NCBI GenBank assembly: GCA_036389795.1 | Contig: DASVWD010000094.1 | Span: 1-47,215 of the forward strand | Direction of reading: 5' to 3' | From: Longimicrobium sp. | Lineage (GTDB): Bacteria; Gemmatimonadota; Gemmatimonadetes; Longimicrobiales; Longimicrobiaceae | DNA length: 47,215 nucleotides | In this document: piece after piece, positions 34,510-41,671 of the stretch | Position numbering within the stretch: position 1 is the stretch's first letter | How the letters are laid out: every line of letters starts with the position of its first letter | Translations under genes and position numbers: made by a program | The notes under the pieces: generated by a model | What the model was told of the DNA's origin: nothing | Database searches by the model: none | Seen by the model: the letters and a program-made list of their open reading frames with translations, nothing else

Positions 34510-35024
34510 TGCTCCTCTGCGATCTCAACCGCGTGAACCTGTCCAAATAAACGATCGCCAATGCTAAATTCAAGAGTGCAAAACACAGCTGTCCCGAGAC
34601 GACGTATGTTTGTAATGCCCATTGTAGCCTCATGGATCTCGCTGTTCGAGAGTGAGCCGCGAAAGCGCATGGCTACTTCTGCAAAACGAAGACTCGCGTG
34701 GTCACGCCATCTGACAAACTCTTTCCAATTTGCATACTTGGAAACCGATGCGTTCGCACTTAGAACCAACCCGCCAATAAGCACGTATGCCATTTGGGCG
34801 ATGTACAGCGTGGCCGTCGGAGCGGTCACATAGGAAAATACTTCGTGTTCCGTATATGGGTATCTACTTGGCAAGATCATACACCTTAGTTTCAAATTCG
34901 AGATCTTCGCATTGGCTATATACCTGTGTTCTGTTCGGTACAAATCGAGAATCCGCCCAACTTCTTCCTCAGACAGCCTGACAGTCTGATTGTCAGTTTC
35001 AGCAACAGGCTCTAAGCTAATCAT
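34506..35024 (-). CDS. FcoT-like hotdog-fold protein (putative acyl thioesterase)
   Basis: At 172 residues it aligns by eye with mycobacterial FcoT, a long-chain acyl-CoA thioesterase of the hotdog fold. Shared points in order: an E-E-x-x-x-R-x-L-x-x-Y start (EEEVGRILDLY), a following RY-I-x-A, the central hotdog helix with Q-x-A-Y (YIAQMAYVLIG), the S-x-x-x-R-F-R-x-x-L segment (AEVAMRFRGSL), and a final strand pair with LEF...G-x-V. The FcoT Asn before that Gln is Ala here, so catalysis may differ. FcoT-type enzymes release acyl groups from CoA or carrier proteins. It overlaps the 54-residue peptide upstream by 8 bases and the membrane gene downstream by 4. Confidence 0.55.
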   Translation of the reverse strand: MISLEPVAETDNQTVRLSEEEVGRILDLYRTEHRYIANAKISNLKLRCMILPSRYPYTEHEVFSYVTAPTATLYIAQMAYVLIGGLVLSANASVSKYANWKEFVRWRDHASLRFAEVAMRFRGSLSNSEIHEATMGITNIRRLGTAVFCTLEFSIGDRLFGQVHAVEIAEEQ

Positions 35025-35181
35025 AATCCACCGATGCGAAGGCTTCGGTTATCTCACTGGAGCTAAAGTGCCGCTCGGAATTACTCTGGTCAAGACCGAC
35101 GTTTGTATACGAGCCAGCACCTGTGGAATAGAGAGCGATGCCGAATGATTGTCCCCCAAGATAGTTGTTGAGGTCCTTCAT
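35017..35181 (-). CDS. 54-residue peptide leading the cassette
   Basis: It runs from ATG 35181 to TAG 35017. The ATG overlaps the stop codon of the FAD oxidase (ATGA) and the TAG lies inside the start region of the FcoT-like gene, so translation of all three may be coupled. It begins MKDLNNYLGGQSFGIALYST and ends ITEAFASVDYD. It is polar, rich in Ser, Gly and Asn, without a signal or membrane segment. Balanced codon use places it inside the island. It might be a real small protein, a modified-peptide precursor (an LGG stands at 8-10, but the leader would be very short), or the tail of a gene cut by the insertion. No ribosome-binding site is clear. Confidence 0.45.
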   Translation of the reverse strand: MKDLNNYLGGQSFGIALYSTGAGSYTNVGLDQSNSERHFSSSEITEAFASVDYD

Positions 35182-38054
35182 TCCCGCGCCATCGCCAGCA
35201 GCTCGGCGGTGTGGATCGACTTGCGGCCGCCGCAGAAGTCGCCGATCTGGGTGCGGCAGCTGAAGCCGGGGGCCACCACCAGGTCGTCCGGCGCCGCCGC
35301 GCGCACGGCGGGGAAGAGGACGCGCTCGCCGCACGCCTTCGAGACGTCGTAGTGGCCGCGCTCGTAGCCGAACGAGCCCGCCATCCCGCAGCACCCCGAG
35401 TCCAGCACCGTGAACTTCAGCCCCTCGACGCGCGACAGCACCTCGGCCGTGGGGCCCATGCCGACGATCGCCTTCTGGTGGCAGTGGCCGTGGACCACGG
35501 CGCGGCGCTCCAGGCGGCCCGGGCGCCAGTCGGGGAGCGCGGCCAGGAACTCCTCCAGCGTCACCGCCGCGCCGGCCAGGCGCTTCGCCCGCTCGTCGCG
35601 CACCAGGTCGGGGAGCTCGTCGCGGAGCGTGAGGATGCAGCTGGGCTCCACGCCCACGATCCACGCCCCGCGCTCCACCGCGCCGGTCAGCGTCTCCAGC
35701 AGCTCGGTCTGCCGGTCGCGCGCGTAGTCGAGCAGGCCCTTGGAGACGGCCGCCCGCCCGCAGCACACCTGCCGCTCCGGGAGCCGCACCGCGTAGCCCG
35801 CGCGCTCCAGCACCTCCACCGTCGCCCGCAGCGGCCCCGGCTGGAAGAAGTTGTGGAAGGTGTCGTCCAGCAGCACCACCTCCGGCCGCCCGTCCCCCTT
35901 CCTCACCGTCCGCCGCCCGAACCAGCGGCGGAACGGCTCGCGCGCCAGCTCGGGGAGCTTGCGGTCGGGGTGCACGTGCGCGGCCGCCTTGATCAGCCCC
36001 CCCAGGACGCGGTTCCCCAGGTTGGCGAGCCCCGGCGCCAGGCTGCCGGCCTTCGCGAAGTCGTGGATGCGCCCGAAGAAGAGCGCCTCGCGGCTGGTGC
36101 CGTGCACCCGGTGGTGCTGGGCCAGGAACTCGGCCTTGTAGCGCGCCATGTCCACGCCCACGGGACATTCGGTCTTGCACGCCTTGCACTCCAGGCAAAG
36201 GTCGAGCGCCTCCAGCACCTCGTGGCTCCGCATCCCGGGGAGGCTCCCGCGCATCGCCTCGCGCAGCGAGTTGGCGCGGCCGCGGGTGGAGTGCTCCTCC
36301 TCCAGCGTCACCATGAAGGAGGGGCACATCGTCCCCGCGTCCAGCTTGCGGCAGACGGCCATCCCGTTGCACTTCTCCACCGCCACGTCCCACCCCCCCT
36401 CGTCGTAGCGGAACCACGTCTCGGGGGGATGGATGGCGTAGTCGGGCCCGAAGCGCAGGTTGTCGCTCATGCGCTGGTACGGCGGGGTGATCTTCCCCCC
36501 GGGGTTCATCCGCCCTTCGGGGTCGAAGACGGCCTTCACCCGCCGGTGCAGCTCGATCACCTCGGGGCCGAACATCACCGGGAGGAACTCGGAGCGCGAG
36601 AGCCCGTCGCCGTGCTCGCCCGAGAGCGAGCCGCCGAACTCCACCACCAGCTCGGCGACGTCGGCGCCGATGCGCTGCATGCGCTCGCGGTCGTCCCCGC
36701 GCTTGAGGTTCAGGTCCACGCGGATGTGCAGGCACCCCTGCCCGGCGTGGCCGAAGTACCCGGTGGTGGTCCCGTGCCGCTGCACGATCTCCTCGAAGCG
36801 GCGGGTGTAGTCGCCCAGCCGCTCCGGCGGCACCCCGGTGTCCTCGACGAACTCCTGCGGCTTGATGTCCTTGGACGGCGTGGTCAGGTAGAGCAGCCCC
36901 GTGGCCGCCTGGCGCAGCGCCCACGCGGCGTTCTGCTCGGCCTCGGAGAGGAAGACGCCCGCGTGCGGAGATCCGGGGAGCGCGCCCGCCCGCGCGGCGA
37001 AGTCGTGCGCCAGCCCCGCCACCTCGTCCTTCGCCTCGCCCGAGAACTCGCAGAAGAGCACCCCCAGCGCGTCGGGGGCGGCCATGGCGGCGGTGGGGCG
37101 GTAGAGGTGGATCTCCCGCGCGCCCCTGAGCACCCGCGAGTCCACGATCTCCAGGGCGGTGAGATTCCGCTCCTGGAGGATGGCGGGGACGGCGTCCATC
37201 GAGGTGAAGCGCTCGCGGAAGGAGAGGAGCACCAGCGAGCGTGCGGGAGGGACGGGGACCAGCCCCAGCTCGGCCTCGGTGACCGTGGCCAGCGTCCCCT
37301 CGGAGCCGACGACGAGCCGCGCCAGGTTCAGCTCCGGGTCCGCCAGCATCGCGTCGAAGTTGTAGCCCGAGACGCGGCGGGGGATCTTCGGGTAGCGGGC
37401 GAGGACCTCGGCGCGGTGCGGCTCCAGGATCGCCATCACCGCGCGCGCCAGCTCGCCCTCGCGCCCCGGGGCGCCGGCCAGCGCGTCGCGCTTCAGCGCG
37501 GCGAAGTGCGCGCAGGCGCCGTCGTGCAGCACGCAGCGCAGCGAGTGCACGTGGTCGCCCGTCTTGCCGTAGACGAGCGAGCGGGCGCCGCACGAGTTGT
37601 TGCCGATCATCCCGCCCAGGGCGCACTGGCGCAGCGTGGCCGGGTCGGGGCCGAAGTGGAGGCCGTAGGGGGCGGCGGCGCGGTTCAGCCGGTCGAGCCG
37701 GAGGCCCGGCTGCACGCGGGCGCGGCGGCGGTCCGGGTCGATCTCCAGCACCCGGTTCATGAGCTTGCAGAAGTCCAGCACCAGCGCGGCGCCCACGGTC
37801 TGCCCGGCGAGCGCCGTCCCGCCGCCGCGGGGGAGGACGGGGACGCCCGCCTCGGCGGCCAGGGTGACGGCGGCCACCACGTCGTCGTCGTCGCGGGGGA
37901 CCACGACGCCCACAGGGAGGATCTGGTAGAGCGAGGCGTCGGTGCTGTAGAGCAGGCGCGAGTGGGCGTCGAAGCGGACCTCGCCCCGGACGCGCTCGCG
38001 AAGGGCCCGCTCCAGGCGGGCGGCGCGGGCGTCGGGCTGGACGACGGGGAGCAT
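35178..38054 (-). CDS. FAD-linked oxidase fused to Fe-S/CCG domains (YdiJ-like)
   Basis: A 958-residue fusion. Residues about 20-470 form an FAD-binding PCMH domain (VLPRGGGTALAGQTVG, GMIGNNSCGARS, VVGSEGTLATVTEAEL) with the C-terminal FAD-oxidase cap (GHAGQGCLHIRVDLN, GEHGDGLSRSEFL). Then come two Cys groups (CNGMAVCRKLDAGTMCPS and CLECKACKTECPVG) for Fe-S clusters, and two CCG/GlpC-like modules (QVCCGRAAVSKG, GHCHQKAI, LDSGCCGMAGSFG). This is the layout of E. coli YdiJ and related D-2-hydroxyacid dehydrogenases that pass electrons on to quinone. Likely substrates are D-lactate or D-2-hydroxyglutarate; which one is not readable. The native context is GC-rich, and its stop is the island junction. 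Confidence 0.9.
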   Translation of the reverse strand: MLPVVQPDARAARLERALRERVRGEVRFDAHSRLLYSTDASLYQILPVGVVVPRDDDDVVAAVTLAAEAGVPVLPRGGGTALAGQTVGAALVLDFCKLMNRVLEIDPDRRRARVQPGLRLDRLNRAAAPYGLHFGPDPATLRQCALGGMIGNNSCGARSLVYGKTGDHVHSLRCVLHDGACAHFAALKRDALAGAPGREGELARAVMAILEPHRAEVLARYPKIPRRVSGYNFDAMLADPELNLARLVVGSEGTLATVTEAELGLVPVPPARSLVLLSFRERFTSMDAVPAILQERNLTALEIVDSRVLRGAREIHLYRPTAAMAAPDALGVLFCEFSGEAKDEVAGLAHDFAARAGALPGSPHAGVFLSEAEQNAAWALRQAATGLLYLTTPSKDIKPQEFVEDTGVPPERLGDYTRRFEEIVQRHGTTTGYFGHAGQGCLHIRVDLNLKRGDDRERMQRIGADVAELVVEFGGSLSGEHGDGLSRSEFLPVMFGPEVIELHRRVKAVFDPEGRMNPGGKITPPYQRMSDNLRFGPDYAIHPPETWFRYDEGGWDVAVEKCNGMAVCRKLDAGTMCPSFMVTLEEEHSTRGRANSLREAMRGSLPGMRSHEVLEALDLCLECKACKTECPVGVDMARYKAEFLAQHHRVHGTSREALFFGRIHDFAKAGSLAPGLANLGNRVLGGLIKAAAHVHPDRKLPELAREPFRRWFGRRTVRKGDGRPEVVLLDDTFHNFFQPGPLRATVEVLERAGYAVRLPERQVCCGRAAVSKGLLDYARDRQTELLETLTGAVERGAWIVGVEPSCILTLRDELPDLVRDERAKRLAGAAVTLEEFLAALPDWRPGRLERRAVVHGHCHQKAIVGMGPTAEVLSRVEGLKFTVLDSGCCGMAGSFGYERGHYDVSKACGERVLFPAVRAAAPDDLVVAPGFSCRTQIGDFCGGRKSIHTAELLAMARE

Positions 38055-38322
38055 CGGGCGCGGGTGCGGGTGGCGCGGGGCTGCGGCCCTGTAGAAAGTT
38101 CGTGCTTCCCGGGGGCCGCGCGGCTACATTTCCCCCGGAGCGTCCACGGCGCGTTCGGCGGGTGGGGCCGGGGGGAAGATACGCGGGGCGGGACGGGCGG
38201 CAATTCCCGCGCCCGGTCCGGCGCCCGGCCGGCGGAACCTGGGCCGGAGCCGGTGTATGAAGGCGGTCGGCGCGGCGGGTGTGCCCGCGCCGCCCAAGCG
38301 GTTCCCATCCATGGAGATACAG

Positions 38323-38877
38323 ATGCACGTCTACATTCGCGAAGAGCCGGTGGAGCTCGTGATGCGCGAGGTGGACCCCGAGGGGCTGGTGCCCGACGGC
38401 ACCGAGCTGGTCCCGATGGCCTTCTACGTCGACCGCAACGAGCGCCCCAGCTTCCGCGCCATGCTGCCGCCCGAGACGCTGGAGCTGCTGCAGCAGACGC
38501 TGCGCAACCCGGTGCAGCTGGGGCTGCTGGCCGAGGAGCCGGACGAACCCGGCGCCGAGATCAAGGCCATGGTGGGAATCTCCATCCCCGTGCACAGCCT
38601 TCCCGACGGGATGGTGCCGGAGGAGATGGAGGAGGAAGAGGACGACGACGAGCCGTGGAAGTCGAGCGCCAACTACGACGGCTGGCGCGGCGACGACTGG
38701 AAGGACGAGGAAGACCCCTCGCGCACGGTGCTGCTGGCCTTCGCGCCGCTGGTGCGGGTGGCGCGCCGCTGCCCCGACGACTTCGGCGAGGAGCTGGTGG
38801 ACCTGCTGGAGAGCGCCATCGCCGGCACCACCAAGCCCGCCCTGGAGGCCCGCGTCGACCGGATGCTCGGCCTCTGA
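38323..38877 (+). CDS. Acidic hypothetical protein
   Basis: The protein has 184 residues from the ATG at 38323, chosen because GGAGATACAG precedes it; the ATG at 38311 adds four residues. The N-terminal half is beta-rich (HVYIREEPVELVMREVDPEG, LVPMAFYVDRNERPSFRAML). A central, strongly acidic stretch (EEMEEEEDDDEP) is followed by a helical C-terminus (DDFGEELVDLLESAI). There is no signal or membrane segment. I do not recognise the family. It is divergent from the FAD oxidase. Confidence 0.7.
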   Translation: MHVYIREEPVELVMREVDPEGLVPDGTELVPMAFYVDRNERPSFRAMLPPETLELLQQTLRNPVQLGLLAEEPDEPGAEIKAMVGISIPVHSLPDGMVPEEMEEEEDDDEPWKSSANYDGWRGDDWKDEEDPSRTVLLAFAPLVRVARRCPDDFGEELVDLLESAIAGTTKPALEARVDRMLGL

Positions 38878-38908
38878 GCCGAATCGGGTCCACCGATACA
38901 CGACGACT

Positions 38909-38939
38909 CGCCCCCGCCGGGACTTTCCCGGCGGGGGCG
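38909..38939 (+). terminator. Terminator after the acidic protein gene
   Basis: CGCCCCCGCCGGG acttt CCCGGCGGGGGCG is a perfect 13-base-pair stem, then AAGTGTTTG. It is 31 bases past the stop codon. Confidence 0.8.
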
Positions 38940-38984
38940 AAGTGTTTGTAGACGGAGATTCGCTCGGGATCGAGATCCGAAATG

Positions 38985-39050
38985 CCTCACACGGAGTCAA
39001 CGAAGTTAACGGAGTTTTTCTCTGTTGACTCCGTTAACTCCGTGTGAGAC
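38985..39050. repeat. Palindromic hairpin element, copy 5
   Basis: CTCACACGGAGTCAACGAAG ... TTGACTCCGTTAACTCCGTG pairs with itself using words GAGTTAACG. The ends CTCACAC/GTGTGAG match the other copies, while the inner words differ. The right flank CAGTCTGAAAGG weakly recalls the family arm. The 39051-39270 stretch beyond it shows no gene. Confidence 0.6.
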
Positions 39051-39273
39051 TCAAACCAGTCTGAAAGGTTCGACAGGACCGGGAGCCGGCCATCCGATCG
39101 CCGTCGCCCGGCGTACCTGGGTTACAAGAGCGAGTCCTGGAGTTCCATATGGAAGCGGCATCAGCGCAGGGTCCGTCGCAGCGCACCGGGCCGGGAGCCG
39201 CCGCGCGGAGAAAAGTCGAACAGGAAATGAGCAGTTTTTGGACTGTCCGGTGAGCAATCGGCAGGACTACCAT

Positions 39274-39298
39274 GGCGGCCGTCCCTCGGGGCGGCCGC
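39274..39298 (+). promoter_or_regulatory. Leader hairpin before the membrane-protein gene
   Basis: GCGGCC gtccctcgggg GGCCGC is followed by TTTCGCTTCC, 48 bases ahead of the start at 39347. It could be a terminator for upstream transcription or an attenuator. Only stem and position support this. Confidence 0.35.
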
Positions 39299-39346
39299 TT
39301 TCGCTTCCGGGCCGCCCGCCGCAGCGAATCCACCCGGAGGAGTGCC

Positions 39347-40015
39347 ATGCAGGACCGCACGCTGGCTCGCACGACCGCCGCCGCGCTCGCCGCCGCCGGG
39401 CTCTCGTTCGTGCTGTGGGCCACCACGCACCCATGGGGGCACATCGACGGCGCGGAGCTGGGCCGCAGCGGGCGGTGGATCCTCTCGCACTCCCTCCACT
39501 TCACCGCCGGGCTCGCGCTCCTCGTGGGCGTGGCGGGGCTGGCGGCGCAGCGGCGGCAGGCGGCCGGGCGGCTGGAGACGGCGGCGCACGCGGTGGCCTT
39601 CCTGGGCGCCGCGCTCTTCACCGGCACGGGGCTCATCACCGCCTACGTCTGGCCCGTGCTGGCCGTGCACGCCCCCGAGCTGGTGGCGGCGGACGGGCCG
39701 ATCCTCTCGCCGCCGCACCCGCTGATCGTGGTCACCGGCGTCGTGATCGCGGCCGGGCTGATCCTGCTCGCCGTGGCGCTGCTGCGCGCGGGGGTGATCC
39801 CGCTCGGCGCCGCGGCGTGCCTGGTGGCGGGCGCCGTGCTCCTGCTGCTCCCCCCGGCCCCGCTCAGCCAACTGCCGTGGGTGCTCATCGTCGGCAGCGG
39901 CGTGGTGACGGGGATCGGGACGGCGTGGCTCGCCTGGGCAGTCCGCCACGGCGCCGCCGTCCCCCGCGCGAGCGAAGGGCGGGCGCCGCGCCGCGTGCGG
40001 GTGGCCCGCGCCTGA
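39347..40015 (+). CDS. Six-helix membrane protein of unknown function
   Basis: The protein has 222 residues; the ATG at 39347 follows CCCGGAGGAGTGCC. Hydrophobic helices include AAALAAAGLSFVLWATT, LHFTAGLALLVGVAGLAA, VAFLGAALFTGTGLITAYVWP, LIVVTGVVIAAGLILLAVALL, AAACLVAGAVLLLLPP and WVLIVGSGVVTGIGTAWLAW. A His-Pro-Trp (THPWGHID) and SHSLHF lie near the first loops. The tail is basic. It has no recognised family; the layout resembles small DUF4386-like integral proteins, but this is weak. Confidence 0.65.
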   Translation: MQDRTLARTTAAALAAAGLSFVLWATTHPWGHIDGAELGRSGRWILSHSLHFTAGLALLVGVAGLAAQRRQAAGRLETAAHAVAFLGAALFTGTGLITAYVWPVLAVHAPELVAADGPILSPPHPLIVVTGVVIAAGLILLAVALLRAGVIPLGAAACLVAGAVLLLLPPAPLSQLPWVLIVGSGVVTGIGTAWLAWAVRHGAAVPRASEGRAPRRVRVARA

Positions 40016-40091
40016 GGTCCGGCTTCAACCGGCGTCCCCGTTCATCGAAAGGACGCCCATCTCCCGAATCACCATCGAACGAGGAACGACC

Positions 40092-40577
40092 ATGAGCACG
40101 GAACAGGAGGTCCGCGCGGCCGTCAAGCGCTTCTACCAGGCGCTGAACCAGGACCTGAACGGCGACCCCTCGGCCATGCTGGAGCTGTGGACGCACGGGC
40201 CCGAGGCCACCGCCCAGCACCCCGGCGGCGGCCGGCACCTGGGCTGGGACGAGGTGCGCGGCGCCTGGGAGGCGTGGGCGCAGAACCTCGGCGGCGGCCG
40301 CATCGAGGCCGAGGATGTCGTGGTCCGCCTGGTGACGCCCGACGTGGCGGTGGTGACGGGCGTCGAGCGCGGCGAGGGGACGATCGGGCCGGAGACGATC
40401 GAGGTGGGCTCGCGGGCGACGCTGGTGCTGCGCCGCGAGGGGCGCGAGTGGAAGGCCGTGCACCACCACCTGGACGTGATCCCGCGCCTGCAGGCCATCA
40501 TCCAGGCCGCGGCCGGCGCCGCCACGGTCGACGTCGGGGCCCGGATCGGCGCGCCCGAGGCGGTGGCGAACGGCTGA
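40092..40577 (+). CDS. SnoaL-like/NTF2-fold protein
   Basis: A 161-residue cytoplasmic protein. VRAAVKRFYQALNQDLNGDP, MLELWTHGPEATAQHPGG, GWDEVRGAWEAWAQ, VVVRLVTPDVAVVTGVERG, ATLVLRREGREWKAVHHHLD give the cone-shaped NTF2 fold of the SnoaL/DUF4440 group. Members are small-molecule binders, isomerases or cyclases, and many have no known activity. The histidines near the C-terminal strand (VHHHLDV) line the usual pocket. GAGGAACG precedes the ATG. It lies 76 bases after the membrane gene on the same strand, perhaps co-transcribed. Confidence 0.8.
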   Translation: MSTEQEVRAAVKRFYQALNQDLNGDPSAMLELWTHGPEATAQHPGGGRHLGWDEVRGAWEAWAQNLGGGRIEAEDVVVRLVTPDVAVVTGVERGEGTIGPETIEVGSRATLVLRREGREWKAVHHHLDVIPRLQAIIQAAAGAATVDVGARIGAPEAVANG

Positions 40578-40608
40578 GGCCGATCCGGCCGATCAGCGGC
40601 TGCGCGCT

Positions 40609-40680
40609 GTCATTCTGAGGCCCGGCCACACGGAACCGGCATCCGCACGGATCGCCGCAGGGCCGAAGAATCTTCTCACC
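40609..40680 (+). repeat. 72-bp GTCATTC/GAAGAATC element, copy 4
   Basis: Begins GTCATTCTGAGGCCCGG and ends GGCCGAAGAATCTTCTCACC. The length matches the copies at 58-130, 3996-4067 and 4119-4189, while the middle has diverged. Confidence 0.5.
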
Positions 40681-40797
40681 TTGCCAGGTGGGTTGGGCGC
40701 GGCAGCGGCACGGATGCCGGCTGGCACGATCCCTCGATCGACTTCGTGTTCGACCGGATCATCTTCCTTCCGAACTCTTGCTCAGGTGACGATGACG

Positions 40798-41499
40798 ATG
40801 GACATGGCGCTCTCCCTCCCCGTTCCAGCCGCCATCTCCTGGTGGCCGCGCGCGGCCTCCCACCCCGCGCGGCCTGCGGAATCCCGCTCCCGGCGCGGCG
40901 CGCCCGCCGGCCAAGCGCTCGGTGCCCCCGCGGCGGAGCCGGTGGAAGACGACGCCGCGCTGGTGCGCCGCATGGCCGCGGGCGACGAGGCGGCGCTCGC
41001 CGAGCTGTACGACCGCTGGTGCCCGGGGGTGCACTCGCTGGCGCTGCACGTGCTGGGCGACCCCGACGAGGCCGAGGAGGTGGTGGAGGAGACCTTCTGG
41101 CAGGCGTGGCGCCAGGCGGGCCGCTACGACGGCGGGCGCGCGGCGGTGGGGAGCTGGCTGGTGATGATGGCCCGGAGCCGCTCGTTGGACCGGGTGCGCG
41201 CCCGTCGCCGCCTGCGCGACGCGCACGACGCCGCGGCCGCCGCCGAGCCGCGCGGCCCCGTGCCCGTGGCGGCGGACGACCCCCTGCGTGAGGTGGAGGC
41301 GGCCGAGACGCGCGCGGCGGTGCGGCGCGCGCTGGAGGAGATCCCCCCCGAGCAGCGCCGCGCGCTGGAGATGGCGTACTTCCGCGGGATGAGCCAGAGC
41401 GAGATCGCCGAGGCCACCGGGGAGCCGCTGGGCACCGTCAAGACCCGCACCCGCCTGGGGCTGCAGCGGCTGCGGCGCCTGCTGGGCGAGGCGGCCTGA
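40798..41499 (+). CDS. ECF-type RNA polymerase sigma factor
   Basis: The protein has 233 residues from the ATG at 40798, 8 bases after AGGTGA; ATG 40792 is also in frame. An Ala/Pro-rich N-terminal extension of about 45 residues is unusual. Region 2 follows (DDAALVRRMAAGDEAALAEL, DEAEEVVEETFWQAWRQAGR) and then region 4 (LEEIPPEQRRALEMAYFRGM, SQSEIAEATGEPLGTVKTRT). Without region 3 this is a group 4 (ECF) factor. No anti-sigma gene with a zinc or RskA-like signature is adjacent, since the next gene, beyond a repeat, is a Pro-rich membrane protein. Confidence 0.9.
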   Translation: MDMALSLPVPAAISWWPRAASHPARPAESRSRRGAPAGQALGAPAAEPVEDDAALVRRMAAGDEAALAELYDRWCPGVHSLALHVLGDPDEAEEVVEETFWQAWRQAGRYDGGRAAVGSWLVMMARSRSLDRVRARRRLRDAHDAAAAAEPRGPVPVAADDPLREVEAAETRAAVRRALEEIPPEQRRALEMAYFRGMSQSEIAEATGEPLGTVKTRTRLGLQRLRRLLGEAA

Positions 41500-41509
41500 T
41501 TCCACTCCG

Positions 41510-41640
41510 CAGAGCGTCGTTCGGATACAAGTCCTGAAAAGATCTCACGCAGAGACGCGGAGGCGCAGAGAGAACTTCCCGGGGTTTCTCTGCGTCTCCG
41601 CGTCTCTGCGTGATTCCAATCAGTTTGGATCGCGGCGGTC
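41510..41640. repeat. Palindromic arm-core-arm element, copy 6
   Basis: The left arm TCGTTCGGATACAAG and CCTGAAAAGATC matches that at 4200-4235. The core (41544-41613) uses words GACGCGGAG and pairs with itself. The right flank CCAATCAGTTTGG matches the inverse of the other arm (CAGATTGG). It lies between the sigma gene and the next gene. Confidence 0.7.
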
Positions 41641-41671
41641 TCGCCTGGTGCGGGGGTGAGGAGTATCTTGG

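Larger units (their letters stand above)
32280..35178. other. Island of balanced base composition
   Basis: G+C drops from roughly three quarters to about one half (30 of 60 bases at 33001-33060) between about 32280 and 35178. Both edges are sharp. The right edge coincides with the stop codon of the FAD/Fe-S oxidase; the left edge falls within the 5' end of a small gene. There is no integrase, transposase, tRNA or obvious flanking direct repeat. It holds four overlapping minus-strand frames and nothing else. Horizontal acquisition is inferred from composition. Confidence 0.75.

Noticed and set aside
35211-38951. Long plus-strand open frame opposite the FAD oxidase
   Set aside because: Shadow of a well-supported oxidase gene; composition is that of antisense GC-rich DNA.
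35017-39000. A single 1327-residue minus-strand protein ending in the 54-residue peptide
   Set aside because: Above the peptide the frame is out of register with the oxidase and reads as low-complexity Arg/Ala/Gly; only the last 54 codons are plausible.
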